Shown: positions 55,354-64,000 of the stretch, piece by piece
How positions within the stretch are numbered: the first letter of the stretch is position 1
Layout of the letters: every line of letters starts with the position of its first letter
NCBI RefSeq assembly: GCF_019598945.1
Contig: NZ_CP080598.1
Span: 4,836,001 to 4,900,000 of the forward strand
Origin: Sphaerospermopsis torques-reginae ITEP-024
GTDB taxonomy: Bacteria; Cyanobacteriota; Cyanobacteriia; Cyanobacteriales; Nostocaceae
Direction: 5' to 3'
Length of the DNA stretch: 64,000 nucleotides
The notes under the pieces: model-generated
What the model was told of the DNA's origin: nothing
Seen by the model: only the letters and a program-made list of their open reading frames with translations
Databases searched by the model: none
Program-made: the position numbers and the translations under genes

Positions 55354-55797
55354 TTACTCTGGAATCAGTTGTAGGAACTTGTCAACATCTGCAAAGGCAT
55401 CTTTGTAAGCACTTAAAGCTTGACTGGTATTACCCCCACTAGCAGCTTGGTCAATTTTTACCAAGTGACTTAATAAATCCTTTGTTATCTGTCTGCCTTT
55501 GGGTTGGTCTTGGGGTAATAGGTTCGGGATAACATAGGTCATATTTAACCTAGCTTCCGTCATTGGTCCATGAATAAAATTACCCACCTTGATCCATTCA
55601 CCGCTTTGAATCAGGGTTTGCAGTTCTTGTGAGCGATCGCGCACCACCTGAATATCAGGCACATATTCCTGAATTTTCACCAGTTGAGTCGGTGTGTAAG
55701 TTGGAGGTGCAGTAGCAACACTAGGACTGCCACAGCTGATCAGGAATGTAGTCAAGAGTACAAGAATCAGTGACAAAATAGAGCGTTGACGCACCAT
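55354..55797 (-). CDS. psbQ: Photosystem II lipoprotein PsbQ
   Basis: This 147-residue protein has a lipoprotein signal peptide with lipobox LISC (C22). The mature four-helix-bundle domain contains YTPTQLVKIQEYVPDI and IHGPMTEARLNMTYVI, characteristic of cyanobacterial PsbQ. It sits on the lumenal face of photosystem II and stabilises the oxygen-evolving complex. It is monocistronic, with heptamer repeats after the stop. Confidence 0.92.
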   Translation of the reverse strand: MVRQRSILSLILVLLTTFLISCGSPSVATAPPTYTPTQLVKIQEYVPDIQVVRDRSQELQTLIQSGEWIKVGNFIHGPMTEARLNMTYVIPNLLPQDQPKGRQITKDLLSHLVKIDQAASGGNTSQALSAYKDAFADVDKFLQLIPE

Positions 55798-56240
55798 AAA
55801 CGGAAATTAATTTGCTATTTGTTTACCAATTTACAGTGTCATTTTAGATCGCTACTGTAATTTTTCGTTCTTACCAGTGAAAGTTTTGTCAAAAATTCTC
55901 TCACTTCATCGGGAGGAAATTCTTGCCCACCCAGTCAAAAGGCTTAGTTTCTGGTAATTAGGGTCATTTTTTAAGTATAATTACTCCAGTACAGCCGTAG
56001 ACAAGGCAGTTAGGACATGAACTAAAACTAAAACTTAGATACTGAAAGGCATTTAGCACTGTCACCTGTCACCTGTCACCTGTCACCTGTCACCTATTCT
56101 AAATGTGAGGAAATCTTCATTCACAGTTGCAAAACTTCCAATCTTCTTGATAAGCTGAAACACTAATAAGACAAACCTTCTGGCGGTTTTTCTGTTTTCA
56201 CATCCCCCACAGACCGATGCGATATTAGGAGAGTTTTAAC
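55798..56240. other. Divergent intergenic region
   Basis: It contains the psbQ promoter region and a CACCTGT heptamer array (56060-56096). The rest shows no recognisable element. Confidence 0.5.
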
Positions 56241-56672
56241 GTGAATGCAGCTGAACAGGCAACAAACCTTGAACTAGCCAGCAAGATTGCTACAGTAGTA
56301 AACTTGTTTAAATTAGAGTTTCCTGATGCCAAAAGCGATCTTAAACCTTGGCATAATGACCAAGAAACCAGGGAACTCGTAGATCCTGATTCCATCGACA
56401 TCGGTTTTCACTTTCCGGGAATCAGCAAATCTTGGCGCTGTCGTAGCGTTTTATTTCAAATCCGTTTTTATCAAGATCCTATCAATAAATCTCGGCGAGC
56501 TATTGGTATTGAAGTATCAGGATTTGATCATCGTGGGCAAGCATGGCGACTGTCAACGGTAGATCAATGGAGTTTTGTTGGTGAGTCTTTACCTTCTCCT
56601 GTTATTGGTGACAAACTCAAACAAATTTGCCGACAAATATTAGAAGTCTTTAACATAAATTCTGATTTATAA
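56241..56672 (+). CDS. Conserved hypothetical protein
   Basis: This 143-residue protein starts at GTG 56241 after TAGGAGAG; the ATG four bases on is out of frame. It is soluble, with WRCRSVLFQIRFY and IGIEVSGFDHRGQAWRLS. I do not recognise a family or function. A heptamer array follows the stop. Confidence 0.65.
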   Translation: MNAAEQATNLELASKIATVVNLFKLEFPDAKSDLKPWHNDQETRELVDPDSIDIGFHFPGISKSWRCRSVLFQIRFYQDPINKSRRAIGIEVSGFDHRGQAWRLSTVDQWSFVGESLPSPVIGDKLKQICRQILEVFNINSDL

Positions 56673-56765
56673 GGAGTCAGGAGTCAGGAGTCAGGAGGTA
56701 GCAGAAAGATAAATCTTCCCTGTTTTTAATTTTGACTTTTGACTTTTGACTTGATTTATTCCCTA
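56670..56765. repeat. Heptamer arrays (GTCAGGA, TTTGACT, TTCCCTA units)
   Basis: Three tracts follow directly after the stop of the preceding gene. Confidence 0.85.
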
Positions 56766-56924
56766 TTCCCTACTTTAACAAATATGATAAATATTCAACA
56801 GAAATATCTCTGATTTTCTGTCATAAATATAATTCTATGATTCTATAATTCCGCAAGTTGAATTAATCAGCGTGTCAACATTCCCGAGGTGTTATCTACC
56901 ATTAACACCACACCGAGGAAATAT

Positions 56925-57113
56925 ATGCGCTTTTCCACATTTGGTAAATCAGGTAGATTTTCTTTTCCGTTTGCTGTTAAATGTGTTAGCTTTACGTTTT
57001 TTTTTGGAACTTTAATATTTTGTGGTTTTTATATCGGTTCTTCCATGATCTCCTATGTTATGTCCAACTCAAACACTATTCACCCTACCTCAATATCTGG
57101 TATTAATGATTAA
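56925..57113 (+). CDS. Small single-helix membrane protein
   Basis: I place the start at ATG 56925 after GAGGAAAT (62 residues); an in-frame GTG at 56889 is less likely. It is basic at the N-terminus (RFSTFGKSGRF), then has one hydrophobic segment (CVSFTFFFGTLIFCGFYIG) and a Ser/Asn-rich tail. No family is recognised. Confidence 0.45.
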   Translation: MRFSTFGKSGRFSFPFAVKCVSFTFFFGTLIFCGFYIGSSMISYVMSNSNTIHPTSISGIND

Positions 57114-57115
57114 TA

Positions 57116-57277
57116 AATTGGTAATTGGTAATTGGTAATTGGTAATGGGTAATTGGTAATGGGTAATTGGTAATTGGTAATTGGTAATTGGTAATTGGTA
57201 ATTAATTATTTACTGTCACCAGTCACCAGTCACCAGTCACCAGTCACCAGTCACCAGTCACCAGTCACCAGTCACCT
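57116..57277. repeat. Large heptamer arrays (TTGGTAA and GTCACCA units)
   Basis: About twelve TTGGTAA units are followed by about nine GTCACCA units, ending six bases from the 3' end of the ABC exporter. Confidence 0.92.
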
Positions 57278-57282
57278 TACCC

Positions 57283-59970
57283 TTAAATATTCATCTGTTG
57301 TCGTTGATAAAGTGACCAGTACAAACCCTTTTGTTGTAATAAACCTGTGTGTGTTCCCCGTTCTGCAATGATACCTTTTTCCATGACTAATATTAAATCT
57401 GCACGTTTTAAAGGTGCAAAACGATGGGCAATTAAAAACACGGTGCGGTTAGCAGAAACCTTTTGCAAATTTTGTAATACTTGCTGTTCTGTTTCACTAT
57501 CTAATGCACTTGTAGCTTCATCTAAAATCAAAATTGGGGCGGTAGAAAGAAACATTCTTGCTAATGCAATACGTTGTCTTTGTCCACCTGATAAAGCTGT
57601 GCCTCTTTCACCTACATTAGTTTCATAACCGTAAGGTAATTGACTGATAAAATCGTGTGCTACTGCTAATCTGGCAGCTTCTACAACTTGTTCGGCGGTA
57701 ATATCTGGATTTCCTAAACTGATGTTTTCCAAGATAGAACCGTTAAATAAAAAGTCTTCTTGGAGAACTACAGCAATTTGTTGTCTTAAAGAAGCTAAAT
57801 CACAACTTTTCAGATCAAAACCATCAATTAAAATCCGTCCTGATTCTATTTGATAAAGTCTTTGCAAAAGTTTGGAAAGGGTACTTTTACCAGAACCACT
57901 GCGCCCGACAATACCCACAAATTGTCCTGGTTTGATATCAAAGGAAATTCCTTTTAATACAGGTTCGGTGTTAGGACTATAACGGAAGAAAACCTGCTCA
58001 AAATTAATTTCACCTTTGAGGGTTGGTAATACTAAACCTGTTCCTGCTTCTGCTTCTGGTGCAGCGTTAAGAATATCGCCAATTCTATCTACTGATAATA
58101 GCACTTGTTGGAGATTTTGCCATAATTGTACTAACCGCAATAATGGTCCTGTCACTCTTCCTGATAACATTTGAAAAGCGATTAATTGACCTACTGTAAG
58201 TTGCTGATCAATGACTAATCTTGCCCCAAACCACAGTATTAACAATGTAGAAAAATTAGTGAGAAAATCACCAATGTTACTGCTAATATTGGAAGTTGTG
58301 GAAGCTTTAAAACCAGTTCTAATAAACTTAGCAAATAAACCTTCCCAGCGTTCTCTAGCTACTGGTTCTGCTGCATGGGCTTTAACAGAATGAATACCTG
58401 TAACCGTCTCTACTAAAAATGATTGACTGTCTGCACTGCGGTTAAAAGTTTCGTTTAGCCAATTTCTTAAAATTGGGGTGGCGATAATTGTTAAAGTGGC
58501 AAATAATGGCAGAACAGCTAAAGCGACAAAAGTGAGGGGAATGTTGTAATAAAACATCAATCCCAAATACACGACAGCAAAGATACTATCGAGAATTACT
58601 GTTAAAGCTGTACTTGTTAAAAATTGGCGAATTTGTTCTAATTCTTGAACTCTAGCGACTGTATCACCTACTCGGCGAGATTCAAAATAAGCCAAAGGTA
58701 AACGCATTAAATGGCGAAAAAGTTGGGCTGATAAACTCAAATCTAAACGCCGTGCGGTGTGGGTAAAAATGAAGAGTCGAAGAGTACCCAGGAGAGCTTC
58801 AAATATGGCGACTAATAACAGGGCGATCGCCATGACATCGAGAGTAGCTAAACTCTCCTGCACCATCACTTTATCAATGATAACTTGGGTAATTAATGGT
58901 GAAGCTAAACCCAATAGTTGCAAAGTGAAGGAAGCTAATAATACCTCACCTAATAATTTGCGGTATTTCCAAACTGCGGGAGTAAACCAAGAAAGATTAA
59001 ATTTCTCTTGTTTGGAAATTAATTCTACTTGCCATAATTTCCCATCCCAACAAGATTCTACTACTGATTGGGTGAAATATTCACATTGATAATTGAGAGG
59101 ATTGGCAATAATTAAACAATTACCTTTCATCCCATAAGTTACAACCCAACTGCTAACTTTTTCCGATTTCCATAATAGTAAAGCCGGAAAAGATAAATGT
59201 CGTAATTCACCCCAATTTACCTGCAATTTCCGCAAAACTAACCCTAATTTTTCTGCGGTTTCTATGACATTTTTGGGGCGTTGTCCCCGCAGTTGACGTT
59301 GTACCCATTCTAGTTGCACACTATTATTTAAATATTGTGCCACCATTGTTAAACAAGCAGCCGCAGTATTTCCATTTGTGACAAAAGGATAGTTAGAAGG
59401 ATAGTTAGAATGATAATTAGAAATTGCAGTTTTTGATGATGAAGGTAAAGATAAATAAGATGTCGTCAGTGAAGTAGATATTTCTTCTTTTTCCCTGTTT
59501 TCACTGTCACCTGTCACCTGTTCCCTTTCACCTTTCCCATGCCAAAATTCATCAATTTGAGGATGAGAAAATTTTTCCCACAGTGATGAGTTCCAACACA
59601 CAACTACAACTTCTTTACTAGCAGCTACAGCTTTACAATTAGTAAATAACTGTTGCAAATCACCAAACCAATCTCCATCATTTAAGGTGGCTACAGGTTT
59701 ACTTTCTTCATCCCGTAAACGGACTTTACCAGTGACAATAAAAAACTGATATCCTCCTGTTTCCTGTAACCAAATTTTTTCGCCAAGTTGATATTGACGA
59801 ATTTCTAATTCATTGGTTACTTCTGTTTGTTGTTCAGGAGTCAACCAGCACAATGGCGGTTTTTTCCAAGGTAAAGTATCTAGCGAATTTATTGGTAAAG
59901 TTTGATAGTTCAGAATATTTAACTCACTTGTAATTTTACTGTCAGGTTTTGAATTTTTTCCCCTAGCCAT
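57283..59970 (-). CDS. Type I secretion ABC exporter with cNMP-binding and C39-like domains
   Basis: The 895-residue protein has, in order, a cyclic-nucleotide-binding-like domain (about 40-140), a linker, a C39 peptidase-like domain (about 195-320), membrane domain (335-610) and ATPase (650-890; GRSGSGKST, LSGGQRQR, LILDEATSALD). The C39 position expected to hold the catalytic Cys reads NGNTAAACL, so it probably guides substrates rather than cutting leader peptides. The linker has heptamer-coded residues (QVTGDS) and a 12-base repeat coding NYPS. It overlaps the isomerase gene upstream by 52 bases. Relatives include HetC-like exporters. No HlyD gene is adjacent. Confidence 0.88.
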   Translation of the reverse strand: MARGKNSKPDSKITSELNILNYQTLPINSLDTLPWKKPPLCWLTPEQQTEVTNELEIRQYQLGEKIWLQETGGYQFFIVTGKVRLRDEESKPVATLNDGDWFGDLQQLFTNCKAVAASKEVVVVCWNSSLWEKFSHPQIDEFWHGKGEREQVTGDSENREKEEISTSLTTSYLSLPSSSKTAISNYHSNYPSNYPFVTNGNTAAACLTMVAQYLNNSVQLEWVQRQLRGQRPKNVIETAEKLGLVLRKLQVNWGELRHLSFPALLLWKSEKVSSWVVTYGMKGNCLIIANPLNYQCEYFTQSVVESCWDGKLWQVELISKQEKFNLSWFTPAVWKYRKLLGEVLLASFTLQLLGLASPLITQVIIDKVMVQESLATLDVMAIALLLVAIFEALLGTLRLFIFTHTARRLDLSLSAQLFRHLMRLPLAYFESRRVGDTVARVQELEQIRQFLTSTALTVILDSIFAVVYLGLMFYYNIPLTFVALAVLPLFATLTIIATPILRNWLNETFNRSADSQSFLVETVTGIHSVKAHAAEPVARERWEGLFAKFIRTGFKASTTSNISSNIGDFLTNFSTLLILWFGARLVIDQQLTVGQLIAFQMLSGRVTGPLLRLVQLWQNLQQVLLSVDRIGDILNAAPEAEAGTGLVLPTLKGEINFEQVFFRYSPNTEPVLKGISFDIKPGQFVGIVGRSGSGKSTLSKLLQRLYQIESGRILIDGFDLKSCDLASLRQQIAVVLQEDFLFNGSILENISLGNPDITAEQVVEAARLAVAHDFISQLPYGYETNVGERGTALSGGQRQRIALARMFLSTAPILILDEATSALDSETEQQVLQNLQKVSANRTVFLIAHRFAPLKRADLILVMEKGIIAERGTHTGLLQQKGLYWSLYQRQQMNI

Positions 59971-60677
59971 TTCTCAAATAACTCATGTTGTAGTGATTGT
60001 TTTAGTTGAGTATTTTCTAAAGTTGCTGGTAGAATGTTCTCTAATCTAAACAAGTTGAAATTGCCTTCGATTTCTATCGGTCCTATCAATTGTCCAAGGT
60101 TAGCTGCATCTACAGACGCACGCAAAATATCTGGTAAACTACCCCTACTAATGGGACCCATCATACCGTTAAAGGTTTTTTCATCTGCTAAGGAATACTC
60201 TTTTGCTAGTTGCTCAAAACTACTTCCTTCTTCAATTTGAGTGTGTAATTCTTCTGCTAGTTCTCGGTTATCAACCATAATCCGAGAAAGTACCACTCGA
60301 TCTAAATAAATCTTCCTTTCAATAAAGTATTCTGGTAATTTTGGATCTGTAATTACCGCTTTCAGTTTTTCTAATTTAAAACTAAAGGTGACAGATTCAT
60401 AAAATGTAGCGTAATCACTACCATTATTTTGTAACCATGCTTGGAATTGTTCAGGATCTGTAAGTTGATTTTTTAACCGAAAATCAATAATTGCCTGTTC
60501 AATTAATGCTGTACTGATATCTATATCATCTCTGTTTTTTAGTTCTTTTTCTAAGACATATTGACGCAGAACATCGCTGATAAACTGATTTAGTTTACCA
60601 GAAACCTGTAAATACTTGACTACTTGATAGAGGTCGATTTGCTCGTCGTTAATTGTAAAAAATGATGAAGATTCCAT
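59919..60677 (-). CDS. Parvulin-type peptidyl-prolyl isomerase (SurA/PrsA-like)
   Basis: The product has 252 residues. A helical chaperone region (1-125) precedes a PpiC-type domain (about 128-225: VLSRIMVDN, FEQLAKEYSLADEK, GGxxG-like MMGPISRGSLPD). No signal peptide is visible, so it acts in the cytosol or at the exporter. It overlaps the ABC exporter start by 52 bases. Such isomerases commonly accompany cyanobacterial peptide exporters, which suggests a chaperone role for the cargo. Confidence 0.85.
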   Translation of the reverse strand: MESSSFFTINDEQIDLYQVVKYLQVSGKLNQFISDVLRQYVLEKELKNRDDIDISTALIEQAIIDFRLKNQLTDPEQFQAWLQNNGSDYATFYESVTFSFKLEKLKAVITDPKLPEYFIERKIYLDRVVLSRIMVDNRELAEELHTQIEEGSSFEQLAKEYSLADEKTFNGMMGPISRGSLPDILRASVDAANLGQLIGPIEIEGNFNLFRLENILPATLENTQLKQSLQHELFEKWLGEKIQNLTVKLQVS

Positions 60678-60896
60678 GAAATAAATATGAGGAAAATCCT
60701 AAAAATCTATATAACTTTTCCATTAAATAATAGATAAAACCGTAGGAAAATAAGGTTCAAAATGATAAAGATTTTATGAATTAGTTAGTGAAAAAATAAA
60801 TAATTAATAAATAATTATAAAATTTACCTACAATCTATAAATAGTAAGTGCAACTTTTTACACATTTATTATGGTTGTGGTGCAGTAATAGTAATG

Positions 60897-60922
60897 AAAA
60901 AAAAACAGCAAATTTGCTGTTT
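60897..60922 (-). terminator. Rho-independent terminator of the DUF92 gene
   Basis: A perfect palindrome with half AAACAGCAAA is followed on the minus strand by a run of about nine T. Confidence 0.82.
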
Positions 60923-60947
60923 AAAAAGTTGAGTTATTAGTAAATTT

Positions 60948-61706
60948 TCAAACAAATATCATTTGCCAAATAACAGCCAGGATAATTGCTGCAACTGCCC
61001 CAATTAGGGTATTTAAGATATTGACAACTTCGTTGGTAAGCCAAGTATATTTAGATTGCAATGTTGCACCAATGACACTTTCTATATTTGTAGCGATAAA
61101 TGCTGCAATTACACACCAAACAATTCCTATGATATCAATTAAATTTACACCCCAACCTATAAGGGCGATCGCCACGGATGCGATAATACCCGCTAAAGTC
61201 CCTTCTAAACTCACCGCCCCTTCTGTACCTCTCGCTACAGGTTGCAATGTGGTAATTAAAAAGGTACGTTTACCGTAGGCTTTACCCACTTCGCTGGCAG
61301 TTGTATCTGATAATTTGGTGCTAAAACTCGCTACATAGCCCAAACATAGCAAAAACTTCCAATCAGGTATAAGCCACACTCCCAGGGCGCATAAAGCCGC
61401 AATTAACGCCGAACCCCAAACATTTTCAGGACCCCTTGCACCAGAGCGTTTTTCTGCAATTCCTTGGGCTTCTTTTTCTTTCATACCGATGCGGGTAACT
61501 CCCGAACCGACGATAAAATAAAACCCTACCACTAAATATCCTGGCCAACCCAGTGTTCCCCAAACTATTACACCCAATAACCAAGCATGGAATATTCCCG
61601 CCGGGGTGAGTAATTTTTTAGGAATAATTGCCACTATCCCTAATAAAATAGCGTTTAATCCCATTCCAAATAACCAGGGATTGATGTCATTAAGTAATGA
61701 TAACAT
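60948..61706 (-). CDS. DUF92 membrane protein, VTE6-like phytyl-phosphate kinase
   Basis: This 252-residue protein has six or more membrane helices. Family signatures are GSGVTRIGMKEKE, GARGPENVWGSA and SDTTASEVGKAYGKRTF. The plant homologue VTE6 phosphorylates phytyl phosphate to phytyl diphosphate for tocopherol and chlorophyll recycling, and the cyanobacterial members are thought to do the same. The gene is monocistronic, with a terminator. Confidence 0.85.
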   Translation of the reverse strand: MLSLLNDINPWLFGMGLNAILLGIVAIIPKKLLTPAGIFHAWLLGVIVWGTLGWPGYLVVGFYFIVGSGVTRIGMKEKEAQGIAEKRSGARGPENVWGSALIAALCALGVWLIPDWKFLLCLGYVASFSTKLSDTTASEVGKAYGKRTFLITTLQPVARGTEGAVSLEGTLAGIIASVAIALIGWGVNLIDIIGIVWCVIAAFIATNIESVIGATLQSKYTWLTNEVVNILNTLIGAVAAIILAVIWQMIFV

Positions 61707-61873
61707 TGGTAATTAATGATGAGTATTTTCAGTTTTTTATGATATGGAACTACTTTTTTGATATGTGACAGTTAGGGGTGCAGAATGTGGGTTGATTCTA
61801 CTAACTACATTTGTCTGTCAACAAACGATTTTTTTTTACATCTCACCAGAGTTCAGAAATTTTCTCAATTCTC

Positions 61874-62335
61874 TTATAGCTCAGATTTAGGTTTATATCC
61901 TGTCGGGAGAATTTCATAAGTTTTCAGCCAACCAATGACAGGAACTTTTACCTTTCTGTAGTCAATTTTTATTGACCCATCTAAGGTAAAAGAATCATGT
62001 CTCCCTTTTTTCTTAAACTTAGGAAATCCTTGACTTTTTTTCAAGAAGGCTTTCAAGGCATCTGAGAGATATCTTAATGCGTATTGAGGGGCGCATTTGG
62101 ATACGTCATAATACCAAGGATGGGTAGATTTAATGGCTGCTACTAACCATTTATGTAAATCTATGGCTGTGGGAAATTTAATCTTTTCTTGAGGATTAAG
62201 TTTGTTATGTAATAATACCTGCTGACCAAGTGCTAATCCTTGATTCCAAGCGTGTCTAGCTACTCCTGCGTGTTGTGCTAGTAGTAGTCGTTGTTGCTTG
62301 TTAACCTTGAGTTGGGTCTTGAATCCTAGTAACAT
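61874..62335 (-). pseudogene. Truncated IS200/IS605-family TnpB
   Basis: The 153 residues match the N-terminus of TnpB: LLGFKTQLKVNKQQ, HAGVARHAWNQGLALG, SKCAPQYALRYLSDALKAF and FPKFKKKGRHDSF. The RuvC catalytic region and zinc finger (about 220 further residues) are missing, so it cannot be an active nuclease. No TnpA is present. Confidence 0.85.
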
Positions 62336-62430
62336 ACAAGTATTTTACTGTAATTCTGTCATCAAGAGCAGATGAGTGGAAATTTTAAGCAAATGTTAGT
62401 ATTTGTTAGTATTAGTTAATAAAACAGTAA

Positions 62431-62583
62431 CTAGCTACTAACCCCATTTCGATATTTTAGTCTTGGAATTGTGCGATCGCCCCGTTGTTGACATAAAGTT
62501 TGATACTCTTCCCATGTTCCAGGTATCCGCACCACAGCACCGGGAGGAATTTGGGTTTTTTCTGGTGATATCAGAGCAAACAT
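62431..62583 (-). pseudogene. N-terminal fragment of a Uma2-family gene
   Basis: The 50 codons read MFALISPEKTQIPPGAVVRI, then PGTWEEYQTLCQQRGDR and IPRLKYRNG, the usual start of Uma2 proteins, then stop. The catalytic part is gone. Confidence 0.65.
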
Positions 62584-62673
62584 AACTTAACTTATACATC
62601 AGTAAATAATTATAGTTTTATTTTAAAGAATATTAGCAACAAGCTTGTAATTGTAATTGTAATAGTTTATCAA

Positions 62674-62841
62674 CATCCTGAAAATCCTCAAATCCTGGAC
62701 ATCCTGATTCTGACAATTATGATTCTGACAATTATCAAAAAAAGTAAACGCACCTTGCCAAAATAGCCAAAGTGCGATCGCCATTACCAGAAAAATCAAA
62801 ATCCTGAAAATCCTCAAATCCTGGATATCCTGATTCTGACA
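62674..62841 (+). repeat. Composite repeat: two ATCCTG-type copies around a 37-bp repeat
   Basis: Repeat copies at 62674-62718 and 62800-62841 flank a 37-bp segment (62745-62781; it starts TAAACGCACCTTGCC and ends with a HIP1 site). The same ATCCTG-plus-37-bp unit recurs at 63795-63888. A 77-codon ORF through it is a product of the repeats. Confidence 0.8.
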
Positions 62842-62866
62842 AATTCCATCGATCAACTATCATCTA

Positions 62867-63712
62867 TTACATTGACATTTTCTCCACAATCTTCCTCACT
62901 TCATCAATACTTAAATTCAAAACCTGAGCAATTTGTTCCTGACTTAAACCCAATCCTACCAACCCAGGAACAGCTTCTAATTTAGCTTCGAGTTTTCCTT
63001 GTTCTAAACCTTGTTCTAAACCTTGTTCTAAACCTTGTTCTAAACCTTCTTCTAAACCTTCCTCACGTGCTTCTTGATAAAATCTGGTTTGTTTTAAATC
63101 ACTTAGTCCAAACATTGATTCTATTTCCTCCCTATTCATTCTTGGTAGTTTGTAAATTAGAATTGTCTCGATGATGTCTAATATTTGTTGTTGTTTTGCT
63201 TGAGACTTTACCTCTTGTTTGGTACGATTAATTAATCCCCTAGCTTGAGTAATAGCTTTTTCTTGATTGGTAATGATTAGTTTAATTGTAGCAATCCCAA
63301 TGGGTAATGATGTCGTCTCTTCAATCTCATCTAAATAAATCACTCTGACTCTTTGACTGAGGAAAAATTCCTCATAGTGCTTGATATCACTTGTGTCTGT
63401 ACTACGAGTCGGGTATATAATTACTCCTTTCCAATTACTGCTAGGTTTATTTTGACGGATATAAATAAATAATTCTGCAAAAAATCTATTGTACAGGTCT
63501 TCATCAGGCTGAAATTGCACTTCTAGGAAGTAGATGGGGTTGTCTGTGGTTTCGTGAGGTAAGAAAACCCCATCTATTCTAAAAGCTGTTTGTTTAACTT
63601 CAATGGATGAAAACTCATAATTTTCGGCTAATTCGGGAGATTGACCTATAAGTTCAAAAAAAATACTTGGTATTTCTTGAAATAAACGATAGAATATAGT
63701 GTCTGTTTTCAT
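62867..63712 (-). CDS. DUF2887 (PD-(D/E)xK, Rpn/transposase-like) protein
   Basis: This 281-residue protein opens with TDTIFYRLFQEIPSIFFELIG. A nuclease-like core follows: FRIDGVFLP, then YFLEVQFQ (D...ExQ, a variant of D...ExK) and WKGVIIYP. Near the C-terminus a 12-base unit repeats and codes EQGLEQGLEQGLEQG. The family is abundant and often duplicated in cyanobacteria; mobility or recombination roles are suspected. ATCCTG-plus-37-bp direct repeats lie on both sides. Confidence 0.8.
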   Translation of the reverse strand: MKTDTIFYRLFQEIPSIFFELIGQSPELAENYEFSSIEVKQTAFRIDGVFLPHETTDNPIYFLEVQFQPDEDLYNRFFAELFIYIRQNKPSSNWKGVIIYPTRSTDTSDIKHYEEFFLSQRVRVIYLDEIEETTSLPIGIATIKLIITNQEKAITQARGLINRTKQEVKSQAKQQQILDIIETILIYKLPRMNREEIESMFGLSDLKQTRFYQEAREEGLEEGLEQGLEQGLEQGLEQGKLEAKLEAVPGLVGLGLSQEQIAQVLNLSIDEVRKIVEKMSM

Positions 63713-63794
63713 TAATTTTATATTAATCTTACTGGGCGGTATTTTTACTGTCCTTTTTTTTATTTTATCATTACCAGATTACTATCCTGAATAA

Positions 63795-63888
63795 ACATCC
63801 TGTACATCCTTAAATCCTGTACTTCGTGATGCTGACAATCATTAACAAAAATAAACGCACCTTGCCAAAATAGCCAAAGTGCGATCGC
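63795..63888 (+). repeat. ATCCTG-type repeat plus 37-bp direct repeat, right side
   Basis: An ATCCTG-family copy at 63795-63838 is followed by a 37-bp segment at 63852-63888 that is identical to 62745-62781. Confidence 0.85.
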
Positions 63889-63911
63889 AAATTTTATCCA
63901 TGAATAATCAG

Positions 63912-64000
63912 GGTTTAGCGATGCTTAATGGCATCAACTTAGGTTGCAGAGGGCTGATTTGTTTAGCTTCCACACCCGCCATGAAATGAATTATGGCTAA
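63912..64000. mobile_element. Left end of a TCAACTTAGG MITE-like element (runs off the window)
   Basis: GGGTTTAGCGATGCTTAATGG, then CATCAACTTAGG and TTTGTTTAGCTTCC, resemble the left part of the element at 28502-28560. The right end is outside the window. Confidence 0.45.

Noticed and set aside
59919-59970. Overlap of the isomerase and exporter genes as a frameshift error
   Set aside because: Both proteins are complete with normal ends; a 52-base overlap on one strand is compatible with translational coupling.
62623-62856. 77-codon ORF with a hydrophobic middle (IALWLFWQGAF)
   Set aside because: It is made almost wholly of two ATCCTG-type repeats and the 37-bp repeat; the same peptide appears from the other copy at 63852, so the DNA repeat, not a protein, explains it.

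Overview
The window is a piece of a cyanobacterial chromosome, most likely from a heterocyst-forming or planktonic Nostocales (Anabaena/Dolichospermum/Nostoc type). The reasons are a psbQ gene, HemJ, a VTE6-like phytyl-phosphate kinase and CobL; frequent HIP1 octamers (GCGATCGC); heptanucleotide short tandem repeats in nearly every intergenic space; low GC; and an rnpB whose P12 arm has been built up from those heptamers. I cannot name the species.

Layout. 0-12.6 kb is core genome with some lineage-specific genes: the 3' part of cobL, a short lipoxygenase, an M41-like membrane protease, an OmpR-type regulator, a rhodanese-like protein, RNase D, two CAP-domain secreted proteins beside trpB, a degenerate alpha/beta hydrolase, hemJ and a DUF6671 protein. 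12.6-19.6 kb is an AT-rich accessory island without HIP1 sites. It has two tandem, minus-strand RNA-like modules, a MITE, and a two-gene operon that looks like DdmD (helicase-nuclease) and DdmE (Argonaute-like), a DNA-guided plasmid-defence system. 19.6-43.2 kb returns to core genes: fabG, a WecA/MraY-family transferase, groL with a CIRCE operator, corA, rnpB, rnc, an M15-type peptidase, a membrane/coiled-coil gene separated from its WD40 half by one in-frame stop, der, ecfT, DUF4058, a DUF1400 hydrolase, a TauE/ferric-reductase fusion, galE and an ABC exporter.

43.2-53.8 kb is a second island, bounded by two nearly identical Uma2 genes in direct orientation. Inside is a complete diversity-generating retroelement (DGR): reverse transcriptase, Avd, template repeat (44561-44680) and variable repeat (46731-46850). 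All 16 TR/VR mismatches fall on template adenines. The diversified gene is a vWA protein with a formylglycine-generating-enzyme-type lectin fold at its C-terminus. It sits beside a MoxR ATPase, an HTH/degenerate-NTPase protein and a divergently transcribed two-helix membrane protein, across a palindromic operator-like site. This looks like a self-diversifying MoxR-vWA conflict system.

53.8-64 kb has an amino-acid-oxidase-like flavoprotein, psbQ, a cNMP-binding/C39-like ABC exporter overlapping a parvulin-type isomerase, a DUF92 kinase, a TnpB remnant, a Uma2 remnant and a DUF2887 nuclease-like gene flanked by direct repeats.

Repeats shape the whole window. There is a 13-copy dispersed repeat with an internal nine-base period, three or more MITE types, and palindromes. 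In at least six genes the stop codon lies inside a repeat.
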